Positions 5,898-13,476 of a stretch of DNA of 14,257 bases are shown here, in pieces. How positions within the stretch are numbered: the stretch's first letter is position 1; every line of letters begins with the position of its first letter. The position numbers were made by a program, and so were the translations under genes. The stretch covers positions 1 through 14,257 of the forward strand of contig JAHHSS010000035.1 of NCBI GenBank assembly GCA_020025095.1. Direction: 5' to 3'. The notes beneath the pieces are model-generated. The model worked only from the letters and a program-made list of their open reading frames with translations. It made no database searches and was not told the origin of the DNA. The stretch is from Peptostreptococcus sp. GTDB lineage: Bacteria > Bacillota > Clostridia > Peptostreptococcales > Peptostreptococcaceae.

Positions 5898-6920
5898 ATG
5901 AAAACAAAAGTAGGATTAAATGGATTTGGTAGAATAGGTAGAGCTGTGTTAAGAATAGCTGAAAATTCAAATGATTATAATTTTGAAATAGTAGCTATTA
6001 ATGCAAGAGCAAATGCTGAAACACTAGCACATTTATTCAAGTACGATTCAAGTTATGGAATATTTGACGGGGAAGTTGAAGTTAAGAGTGAAGATTGTAT
6101 ATCAATTAACGGAAGAGATATAACCATTACTAGAGAAAATCATCCATCAGAAATTCCATGGAAAGATTTAGGAGTGGATGTAGTTGTAGAAAACACTGGT
6201 AAGTTTAAGACTAGAAAAGATGCTATTGGACATATTGAAGCAGGTGCAAAGAAAGTAGTTATAACTTGCCCAGCGAAAGAAGAGGATATAACAGTAGTAT
6301 TAGGTGTTAACCATGAAGATTATAATTCTGAATTACATAATATAATATCTAATGCTTCTTGTACTACGAATTGTCTTGCTCCAGTGGCTAAAGTTTTGGA
6401 TGAAAAATTCGGTATCGAAAATGGTATGATGACTACAGTTCATGCTTATACAAATGATCAAAAAGTTCTTGATAAGACACACAAGGATCTTAGAAGATCT
6501 AGAGCTTGTGGAGCTTCGATAATACCAACTACAACTGGTGCTGCTAAAGCCGTTTCATTGGTACTTCCTCAGTTGAAAGGAAAGCTAAATGGATTTTCAC
6601 TAAGAGTTCCAACTCAGACTGTATCAGTAGTTGATTTAGTTGTAAACGTTAAGAAAAAAGATGTCACAGCAGAAGAGGTAAATAAAGCTTTGAAAGAAGC
6701 TTCTGAAAATGAATTAAAGGGAATATTAGGATTTTCAGATAAACCACTAGTGTCTGTAGATTATAAGGGGGATAGCAGATCTTCAATAATTGATGGTTTA
6801 TCAACGATGGTTATGGAAGATGGATTAGTAAAAGTTCTTTCTTGGTATGATAATGAATGGGCTTATGCAGTTAGGTCAGCTGATTTAGTGAATTTAATAA
6901 GTAATAAACTAGCAAAATAA
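5898..6920 (+). CDS. gapB: Glyceraldehyde-3-phosphate dehydrogenase, type I, GapB-like
   Basis: A 340-residue, full-length phosphorylating GAPDH, which interconverts glyceraldehyde-3-phosphate and 1,3-bisphosphoglycerate in the cytosol. The Rossmann motif GLNGFGRIGR (6-15), the active-site SNASCTTNCLAP (151-162) with catalytic Cys155, His182 in VHAYTND, and the C-terminal SWYDNEWAY (315-323) are all intact. After the second strand the sequence is INARANAETLAHL (34-46). The Asp that binds the adenine ribose in NAD-specific enzymes (NDL type) is Ala36 here, and the segment resembles B. subtilis GapB (INASYSAETLAHL), which prefers NADP and acts in gluconeogenesis. I therefore infer a GapB-like, NADP-preferring enzyme. 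The start is ATG 5898, six bases after GGAGG (5887-5891). The gene stands alone between its own promoter and terminator, apart from any pgk/tpi/eno glycolytic operon, which fits a second, specialised GAPDH. Confidence 0.93.
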   Translation: MKTKVGLNGFGRIGRAVLRIAENSNDYNFEIVAINARANAETLAHLFKYDSSYGIFDGEVEVKSEDCISINGRDITITRENHPSEIPWKDLGVDVVVENTGKFKTRKDAIGHIEAGAKKVVITCPAKEEDITVVLGVNHEDYNSELHNIISNASCTTNCLAPVAKVLDEKFGIENGMMTTVHAYTNDQKVLDKTHKDLRRSRACGASIIPTTTGAAKAVSLVLPQLKGKLNGFSLRVPTQTVSVVDLVVNVKKKDVTAEEVNKALKEASENELKGILGFSDKPLVSVDYKGDSRSSIIDGLSTMVMEDGLVKVLSWYDNEWAYAVRSADLVNLISNKLAK

Positions 6921-6998
6921 AAACTATTCATTAATCTCAATAAAAATATGTACTCCGAGAAAACGTTTTATATATATTGTACAAAATAATAAACATTT

Positions 6999-7029
6999 AA
7001 AAAACACTTTCAAAAGAAAGTGTTTTTTT
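6999..7029 (+). terminator. Intrinsic terminator after the GAPDH gene
   Basis: A 13-bp perfect stem: AAAAAACACTTTC (6999-7011) pairs with GAAAGTGTTTTTT (7016-7028) around loop AAAA. The flanking A and T runs make it potentially bidirectional. Confidence 0.88.
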
Positions 7030-7221
7030 AAAAGAAAAAATGTTATCAAATATTAAAATTTAATCTATATAATATAAATAAAAGTGTATATACAAAATAT
7101 TTAGAAAAAATAATAAAATGAAAAAATGCATTTTCTTTTATAGTATTATTCATTTTAAACAATATTAAATTAAATTATAATAGGTTGTTGTCTTTATTTT
7201 ATTCGATTTTTTGCTTAAATT

Positions 7222-7252
7222 TTGAGTATATATCTAGTTTATGTGTTATAAT
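7222..7252 (+). promoter_or_regulatory. Extended -10 promoter of the giant activase gene
   Basis: A consensus TATAAT at 7247-7252 is preceded by the extended -10 dinucleotide TG (7244-7245). The best -35 is TTGAGT (7222-7227) with a long 19-bp spacer, so recognition probably relies on the extended -10. The predicted leader is about 65 nt. The remainder of the 403-bp gap from the GAPDH gene is A+T rich; apart from the terminator it shows only the palindrome AAAATGCATTTT (7123-7134). Confidence 0.55.
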
Positions 7253-7323
7253 AAAAAGATATAAAGCATAATTATAAATTGCGTTTTATAGAAAATGTTA
7301 ATGAAGTTTTTAGGAGGTAAGAG

Positions 7324-10300
7324 ATGGAAGGTATCTATAATTTAGGAATAGATGTCGGGTCCACAACTGTAAAAGCGGTAGTTTTATCTGAAGATGAAAA
7401 TATTCTTTATAAAGAATACAGAAGACATTTTTCGGATGTGAAAAAAGCTGTTAGTGATCAATTAAAAGATATATTTAAAAAGCTAGGCAATATAAATGTC
7501 AAAGCAGTGATAACAGGTTCAGGCGGAATTGGTTTATCAAAGAAAATTGGAATAAAATTTGAGCAAGAGGTGATTTCTAGTACAGAGTCGATAAATCACT
7601 TTCACCCTGAAACAGATGCTGTAATTGAACTTGGTGGTGAAGATGCAAAGGTAACATTTTTATCTGGTGGTATTGACCAAAGAATGAATGGTATATGTGC
7701 GGGTGGAACTGGTGCATTTATAGACCAGATGGCAAGCCTTCTTAAAACAGATGCTGCAGGGTTAAATGAGCTAGCAAAGGATTTTAAGGTTATATATCCT
7801 ATAGCGTCAAGATGTGGAGTATTTGCTAAAACAGACATACAACCCCTTATAAATGATGGTGCGAGTAAATCAGATATTGCGATGAGTATATTTAATGCAG
7901 TTGTTGTGCAAACTGTCAGTGTACTTTCATGTGGGAGGAAAATAGAAGGAAAAGTTGCGTTTTTAGGAGGTCCCTTATATTTTTTATCAGAACTAAGAAA
8001 GCAATTTGTAAGAGTATTAAATCTTAGTAGCGAGGACATTATTTTTCCAGAAAATGCTCAATTATATGTGGCAATGGGAGCGGCACTTTTAGCAGAAAAT
8101 GAAGAGAGTAATAGTATTCAAGATTTAATTCGAAAAGTAAATTCTATAGATACATTAGAAGATAAGAGTAGTGATGAAATAGTTCCTCTATTTAAAAATG
8201 AAGAAGAATACAAGAAATTTTTAGATAGACATCAAAGGGCCAAAGTGAAAAGAAAAAATCTTCTCAATTATAAAGGGAATTGTTTTTTAGGTATAGATGC
8301 GGGTTCTACAACAACAAAAGTTGTTTTAATAGATGAAGAAGGGGAACTTCTGTACACTCACTATGGAAGTAATGAAGGAAGCCCTTTGAAAATGAGTATA
8401 GATATTTTGAAGGATATATATTCAGTGTTGCCTTTAGATTGCCATATAGCACGAGCAACAGTAACTGGTTATGGCGAAGAATTGATAAAAAAGGCTTTAA
8501 GAATAGATGATGGAGAAATTGAAACTATAGCACATTACAAAGCTGCTAAATTTTTCGATCCCGAAGTTGATTTCATACTTGATATAGGAGGTCAAGATAT
8601 GAAGTGTCTAAAGATAAAAAATGGAGTTATAGATCAAATAATTCTTAATGAAGCATGTTCATCAGGTTGTGGTTCTTTTCTTGAATCCTTTGCAAAATCT
8701 TTACATATGGACATAGTTGACTTTGCAAAAGAAGGAGTCTATGCCCAAAAACCAGTTGATTTAGGATCTAGATGTACGGTATTTATGAATTCTAGAGTAA
8801 AGCAAGCTCAAAAAGAAGGCGCAACTGTTTCAGATATATCTTCAGGCCTTGCCTATTCGGTAGTCAAAAATGCTCTATTTAAAGTAATAAAACTTAGAGA
8901 AGTTGATGATTTAGGAGATAACATAGTTGTTCAAGGTGGAACTTTCTACAACGATCTTGTTTTGAGAGCCTTTGAAATATTAACAGGAAAGAAAGTCACT
9001 AGACCAAATATAGCAGGTCTTATGGGAGCTTTTGGTTGTGCCCTTATATCAAAAGAAAACTATAATGGAAATGCGTCTAATATACTTAGTGAACAGGAAT
9101 TAAATAATATAAGTACAGAGTCTAGTGTAAGAAGATGTAAAGGTTGTTCAAATAAATGCTTGCTTACTATCAATAAATTTTCTGATACTGAGATATTCGT
9201 TTCAGGGAATAGGTGTGAAGTTGGAGAAGCTATATATACGCACTCAAAAGTAAAAAAAGATAAAGAAATGATAAATCTTTATAAATATAAATACGAAAGA
9301 ATTTTTTCATATAAATCTCTTGACGAAAATAAAGCGAAGAGAGGTAAAATAGGACTACCTAGAGTTCTTAATATGTATGAAAATTACCCATTTTGGCATA
9401 CTTTTTTAACTAAATTAGGATTTTCTGTTGTATTATCAGGGAAATCTTCAAAAAAAATGTTTGAAAAGGGAATAAGTTCTATCGCATCTGATACTGTATG
9501 CTATCCAGCGAAGTTAGTTCATGGGCATATAGAGGATTTGATTGAGAAGGGAATAAAAACAATTTTCTATCCGTCTGTAACACATGAATTTAGAGAAGAC
9601 CCAGAATCAGACAATCACTACAACTGTCCTGTAGTTACATCATATCCAGAAGTGATAAAGAGCAACCTGGATGCTATCGAAGAAAATGATATAAAGTATA
9701 TAAACTTTTTTATATCACTAAATGATAAAGAAAAATTGAAAAAAAGAATATTTCGTGCTATGAGATATTATTATCCGGATATAAGTAAAGCAGAAATAAA
9801 TGAAGCAGTAGATGATGCAACTAAAGAATATAACTCATTTAAAGCTGAAATTAGAGCTAAAGGCGAGGAAGCAATTAAAATTTTGGAAAAAGGGAAAAAA
9901 AGAGGTATAATCTTATCGGGTAGACCTTATCATATAGACCCTGAAATAAATCATGGAATACCAGAACTTATTAATTCTCTAGGAATGGCTGTTCTTACAG
10001 AAGATTCTATATGTCATCTTGCAAAAATGAAAAGACCGCTTAGAGTGGTAGATCAATGGGTATATCATTCAAGACTTTATAAGGCTGCAGCGTTTTGTAA
10101 AGAACACGATAACTTGGAAATGGTGCAACTTAATTCATTCGGCTGTGGCTTAGATGCTGTTACGACAGAGCAGGTAGAAGAAATTTTAAATGAAAAATTT
10201 AAAATACACACAATAATAAAAATAGATGAAGGAAATAATCTTGGAGCGGCTAAAATAAGGTTAAGATCCCTAAAAGCTGCTATTGTCGAAAGAGAAAAAA

Positions 10301-11625
10301 GCGGAGTTAAAGCTTCAGAGTTGCAAGCTAAAGTGTTAAAATATCAAAAAAACACTAGACTTAATCCTAAACATACACTTTTGGCACCACAAATGGCACC
10401 AATGCAATTTCAGTTTATAGAAAAAGCAGTACGCGATTCTGGTCTTGATGCAGTTGTTTTGAATAATAATTCTTCTGAAATTATAGAAGAAGGATTAAGA
10501 TATGTAAATAATGATGCTTGCTATCCAGCTATAATAGTTATAGGACAGATAATACATGCACTTAAATCGGGAGAGTATGATCCAAATAACACAACTGTAT
10601 TAATGAGTCAAACCGGAGGCGGTTGTAGAGCGACAAACTATATATCTTTTCTAAGAAAGGCACTTAAGTCAGCTGGCTTTGAAAATGTAGGAGTTGTTTC
10701 TATAAGTGCTAGAGGTGTTGAAGATAACGGACTTAAGGAACATGTAAGCATAGGTCTTCTTAATAAGTTGGTTATGGGTGTTTTGTATGGGGATCTTTTA
10801 ATGAAAGTTCTTCTTAGAGTTAGACCGTATGAAAAGTTTAAGGGAAGTGCAAATGCTTTATATAAAAAGTGGGTAGAAAGATGCAAAGATTCATTATCAA
10901 GAGCTAATATGAGAGAATTTAAAAATAATATAAAGGAAATAGTAAAAGATTTTGATAGTTTAGAAATAACAGATATAAAGAAACCTAAAGTAGGACTTGT
11001 AGGAGAAATACTTGTAAAGTTTAGCCCGATAGCTAATAACGATTTGATTTCAATATTAGAAAAAGAAGGTGTAGAGGTTGTTGTGCCTGAGTTAATTAAC
11101 TTTTTCTTGGCGGCAGCATACAATAGCATATACAAAAAAGAAAATCTTGAAGGCTCGCTAAAATCTATGATAGGAGGAAAGGCTATAGTAAAAATCATAG
11201 AAATGTATCAAAAGACATACTACTCAGCTTTGAAAAAAAGTAATAGATTTGAAGCTCCAAAAAGAATTTCTGATATAGCACAATCTACAAAGAAATTTGT
11301 TTCGCTAGGAAATCAAACAGGAGAAGGTTGGTTATTACCAGGTGAAATGCTTGAGTTATTAGAAAGTGGATGTAATAATATAGTATGTATGCAGCCTTTT
11401 GGATGTTTGCCAAATCATATTATAGGAAAAGGGGTCATAAAAGGTATAAAAAAAGAGTATCCAGAAGCTAATATTATACCAATAGATTATGATGCGTCTG
11501 CTACATCTGTCAATCAACTTAACAGAATAAAATTAATGCTTTCAAGAGCATTTGATGATATTAAGAATAAGGGCAAAAAGGATACTAAATTTAAAAAAAT
11601 TGATTTGAATTCAGCAAGTAGATAA
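7324..11625 (+). CDS. Giant fused 2-hydroxyacyl-CoA dehydratase activase/dehydratase-like protein
   Basis: A 1433-residue cytoplasmic protein. Residues 1-260 and 320-580 are two tandem BadF/BadG/HgdC-type ASKHA ATPase domains, each with phosphate loops (GIDVGSTTVK at 8-17 and GIDAGSTTTK at 323-332; ELGGEDAK and DIGGQDMK) and an adenosine loop (LGGPLYF, QGGTFYN). Each carries the two cysteines that in HgdC bind the [4Fe-4S] cluster bridging the homodimer: Cys125 and Cys164, Cys445 and Cys484. Residues 600-640 hold a cysteine cluster (RCKGCSNKCLL and Cys631). DUF2229 starts with KIGLPRVLNMYENYPFW (675-691) and extends to about 890, with DTVCYPAK. The C-terminal half has NSFGCGLDAV, NDACYPA, GGGCRATNY and MQPFGCLPNH, resembling dehydratase (HgdB-like) folds. 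Known activases use ATP to inject an electron into a dehydratase; here both roles may be joined in one chain. AGGAGG at 7312-7317 fixes the start. Its substrate is unknown, and no CoA transferase or separate dehydratase subunit lies nearby. Confidence 0.9.
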   Translation: MEGIYNLGIDVGSTTVKAVVLSEDENILYKEYRRHFSDVKKAVSDQLKDIFKKLGNINVKAVITGSGGIGLSKKIGIKFEQEVISSTESINHFHPETDAVIELGGEDAKVTFLSGGIDQRMNGICAGGTGAFIDQMASLLKTDAAGLNELAKDFKVIYPIASRCGVFAKTDIQPLINDGASKSDIAMSIFNAVVVQTVSVLSCGRKIEGKVAFLGGPLYFLSELRKQFVRVLNLSSEDIIFPENAQLYVAMGAALLAENEESNSIQDLIRKVNSIDTLEDKSSDEIVPLFKNEEEYKKFLDRHQRAKVKRKNLLNYKGNCFLGIDAGSTTTKVVLIDEEGELLYTHYGSNEGSPLKMSIDILKDIYSVLPLDCHIARATVTGYGEELIKKALRIDDGEIETIAHYKAAKFFDPEVDFILDIGGQDMKCLKIKNGVIDQIILNEACSSGCGSFLESFAKSLHMDIVDFAKEGVYAQKPVDLGSRCTVFMNSRVKQAQKEGATVSDISSGLAYSVVKNALFKVIKLREVDDLGDNIVVQGGTFYNDLVLRAFEILTGKKVTRPNIAGLMGAFGCALISKENYNGNASNILSEQELNNISTESSVRRCKGCSNKCLLTINKFSDTEIFVSGNRCEVGEAIYTHSKVKKDKEMINLYKYKYERIFSYKSLDENKAKRGKIGLPRVLNMYENYPFWHTFLTKLGFSVVLSGKSSKKMFEKGISSIASDTVCYPAKLVHGHIEDLIEKGIKTIFYPSVTHEFREDPESDNHYNCPVVTSYPEVIKSNLDAIEENDIKYINFFISLNDKEKLKKRIFRAMRYYYPDISKAEINEAVDDATKEYNSFKAEIRAKGEEAIKILEKGKKRGIILSGRPYHIDPEINHGIPELINSLGMAVLTEDSICHLAKMKRPLRVVDQWVYHSRLYKAAAFCKEHDNLEMVQLNSFGCGLDAVTTEQVEEILNEKFKIHTIIKIDEGNNLGAAKIRLRSLKAAIVEREKSGVKASELQAKVLKYQKNTRLNPKHTLLAPQMAPMQFQFIEKAVRDSGLDAVVLNNNSSEIIEEGLRYVNNDACYPAIIVIGQIIHALKSGEYDPNNTTVLMSQTGGGCRATNYISFLRKALKSAGFENVGVVSISARGVEDNGLKEHVSIGLLNKLVMGVLYGDLLMKVLLRVRPYEKFKGSANALYKKWVERCKDSLSRANMREFKNNIKEIVKDFDSLEITDIKKPKVGLVGEILVKFSPIANNDLISILEKEGVEVVVPELINFFLAAAYNSIYKKENLEGSLKSMIGGKAIVKIIEMYQKTYYSALKKSNRFEAPKRISDIAQSTKKFVSLGNQTGEGWLLPGEMLELLESGCNNIVCMQPFGCLPNHIIGKGVIKGIKKEYPEANIIPIDYDASATSVNQLNRIKLMLSRAFDDIKNKGKKDTKFKKIDLNSASR

Positions 11626-11628
11626 GTG

Positions 11629-11663
11629 AAATAGTATGCTCTTATTTTAGGGCATGCTATTTT
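11629..11663 (+). terminator. Hairpin terminator after the activase gene
   Basis: Bases 11629-11641 pair with 11650-11662 (13 bp including two G-T pairs) around an 8-nt loop. The 3' side ends in ATTTT followed by AAAATTT, so the T tract is short and termination may be leaky, allowing some read-through into the next gene, for which no clear promoter is visible. Confidence 0.6.
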
Positions 11664-11696
11664 AAAATTTATTAAAGTAAGAGTGAAAGGAATACT

Positions 11697-13007
11697 ATGA
11701 ATATAACTAATGAAGCTATAGAATCTCTATACAAAGATAATATGATAAATGAAGATATAATAATTTATAGTGGGAAGTTTTGTATATATACTGATCAAAA
11801 AATAAAATGTGATGGTGTTATAAGTTATAAGATAACTGAGCCAGTATCCATTAACTTTTCTGCAGACGTTTATCAATTTGATAAAGTATCAGAATTAGTT
11901 GATTATAAAACATTTGATAATGCCAAATTGGAAATTGTGGGATACAAACTTATGGATATTGATATACACACTTTTAAAAATGGTAAAATACTAGGATATA
12001 TAAATGATACAATTATAAAATCAAAAGATAGTTCTGTTGATTTTATTCAATTTGATATAGTGAATATGGATAAAATTCCAGGGAAACTTGTCAAATATGG
12101 AGAGCTTGTATATGCTGGAAGAATAGAATTTAATGTAAACGAATATAAAATAATTATTGATAAAAGTTATGACTACAATAAGGAAATTCATAGTGAATTA
12201 GTGTCAAAAAATGGTTCAATAATTACTCATACAGCTAGAATATATAAAAATAATATGGAACCATTTAAAACAAAAAATATTGATGATTTAATACATAGGA
12301 TTTCAACCGCTCTTAGCTTTTCTTGTGGAAGATACATTAATATACCAAATGCCTTTGGATTTAGAGAAGGGAAAAATACATATAGAGCTTGGTATAAAAT
12401 GATGTCGACAGACTATAGGTTTGTATTTAAATGGACAACTACAATATCTAATTACCATAATTTTGAGAAGTATATGTCCTTAATGTGTAAGAAGTTAGAA
12501 AATTCATATTACAATAGTACTATCCAAAATATAGTAGACTGGTATATTGGCGCTTTAAACGGAATAAATATGGGAAACAATATAATATCTGTGCAGACTG
12601 CACTAGAAATGCTGTCATATGTTGTTTTAGTTGAAGATGAATCCAAATTAAAACAAGCAGAATATGATTCAAGGCCTGCAAATCAAAATATAAGGCATTT
12701 CCTAAAGGGTTGTCATATAAATAATGAAATTCCTAAAAATGTTCATCTATCAGGAGAAGTGATGGATTTTTTTGAAGACGGAGTAGATCTCTTAACTTAT
12801 TATAGAAATTCAGTTGTACATCCAAGTAAGAGAAAAAGAAATATTCATCTAGAATTTGAGGATATGTGGAATATTATTCTTTTAGGAATAAATTACATTG
12901 AGTTATCTATATTATATATAATAAACTATAGAGGAGAGTATACAAATAGATTTAAAGATTACTGTTTTGGAGATGTAGAGATAGTTCCATGGGCAAAAAT
13001 AAAATAA
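11697..13007 (+). CDS. ApeA-like HEPN-domain protein, possible RNase
   Basis: A 436-residue protein. The N-terminal half (about 1-190) is rich in short beta strands and resembles the N-terminal domain found in ApeA-type proteins. The C-terminal part (about 260-410) is helical and carries VQTALEMLSYVV (299-310) and the HEPN signature RNSVVH (Arg370 to His375, R-x4-H), followed by Pro and basic residues, as in ApeA-like HEPN domains. In HEPN RNases this Arg and His form the active site. ApeA itself is a reported single-gene anti-phage defence protein, so an abortive-infection or RNA-cleaving role is plausible but inferred. There is no signal peptide or membrane segment. The ATG is preceded by AAAGGA at 11686-11691. 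Base composition matches the neighbours, and no other defence, toxin-antitoxin or mobility gene is adjacent, so it does not stand out as an island. No terminator is evident after it. Confidence 0.7.
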   Translation: MNITNEAIESLYKDNMINEDIIIYSGKFCIYTDQKIKCDGVISYKITEPVSINFSADVYQFDKVSELVDYKTFDNAKLEIVGYKLMDIDIHTFKNGKILGYINDTIIKSKDSSVDFIQFDIVNMDKIPGKLVKYGELVYAGRIEFNVNEYKIIIDKSYDYNKEIHSELVSKNGSIITHTARIYKNNMEPFKTKNIDDLIHRISTALSFSCGRYINIPNAFGFREGKNTYRAWYKMMSTDYRFVFKWTTTISNYHNFEKYMSLMCKKLENSYYNSTIQNIVDWYIGALNGINMGNNIISVQTALEMLSYVVLVEDESKLKQAEYDSRPANQNIRHFLKGCHINNEIPKNVHLSGEVMDFFEDGVDLLTYYRNSVVHPSKRKRNIHLEFEDMWNIILLGINYIELSILYIINYRGEYTNRFKDYCFGDVEIVPWAKIK

Positions 13008-13020
13008 TTTTAAAAAGCTA

Positions 13021-13049
13021 TTGACATTTTCAAAAAAATATAATAAACT
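13021..13049 (+). promoter_or_regulatory. Promoter of the T-box-controlled transporter operon
   Basis: A perfect -35 TTGACA (13021-13026) lies 17 bp before TAAACT (13044-13049, 4 of 6). A better-looking TATAAT at 13039-13044 is only 12 bp away, too close for this -35. Transcription would begin near 13056, just ahead of the T-box Stem I. Confidence 0.6.
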
Positions 13050-13059
13050 CAATACAACA

Positions 13060-13342
13060 TTTAAATTAGTAAATGACGAAGACAGGAAATAGTAGTAATA
13101 TTGATTTAAACAGAGAGTTGCCGTATGGTGAGAGGCGCATATATGATGTATTATGAACACATCCTTGAGTCTGGTACCGAATTAAAGTAGGCTATCACGG
13201 GAGTGCCCGTTACAGCACCAGGGTATGTTAGTACCTAGTGAGGTCGTTATCGTGAGGTAATGATAAATAGAGGTGGGAACACGAAGTATAATAGATATTG
13301 ATACTCTCGTCCTCTGACATAGTCAGGGGATGAGAGTTTTTT
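13060..13342 (+). promoter_or_regulatory. T-box riboswitch, tRNA-His specific
   Basis: A complete T-box leader. Stem I begins with the AATGACGAAGACAGG type sequence (13074-13086) and includes the distal CAGAGAG...GGTGAGAG segment. The specifier loop reads GAA-CAC-ATCC, with the codon CAC (His) at 13158-13160. The T-box motif is AGGTGGGAACACG (13271-13283). The antiterminator pairs AGAGG (13269-13273) with CCTCT (13311-13315), and ACGA plus AGTAT (13281-13289) with ATACT and TCGT (13301-13310), leaving a 7-nt bulge TGGGAAC. The UGGG in the bulge would pair with an acceptor end whose discriminator is C, which is characteristic of tRNA-His and supports the specifier reading. Uncharged tRNA-His stabilises the antiterminator and switches the transporter gene on when histidine is short. 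Boundaries of the 5' end are approximate. Confidence 0.93.
13303..13342 (+). terminator. T-box regulated intrinsic terminator
   Basis: A 16-bp stem (13303-13318 with 13322-13337, two G-T pairs, 3-nt loop) is followed by a T run to 13342. Its 5' arm overlaps the 3' arm of the antiterminator, so the two structures exclude each other. Confidence 0.92.
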
Positions 13343-13476
13343 ATTATTAAATATCTTTCAAGTGTTTAGAAAATCTTATTAAAATTGCGCGCGTCACTGT
13401 TAAGATAAGTTTCATCTACTGATTATAGAATTTATAAATTAAGTATATTAAAAAAATTAATTAGGAGGAAATGAAA

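Noticed and set aside
10638..11198. Minus-strand open frame of 186 codons inside the activase gene, and similar ones at 7602-8039 and 3919-4218
   Set aside because: They mirror conserved coding sequence on the + strand and show no recognisable family or start signal.
13039..13044. TATAAT as the -10 of the T-box promoter
   Set aside because: It stands only 12 bp from the TTGACA box; TAAACT at 17 bp fits better, though a different -35 could still serve it.
12912..13160. Minus-strand open frame spanning the end of the HEPN gene and the T-box Stem I
   Set aside because: The region is explained by the HEPN gene, a promoter and a structured leader on the + strand.
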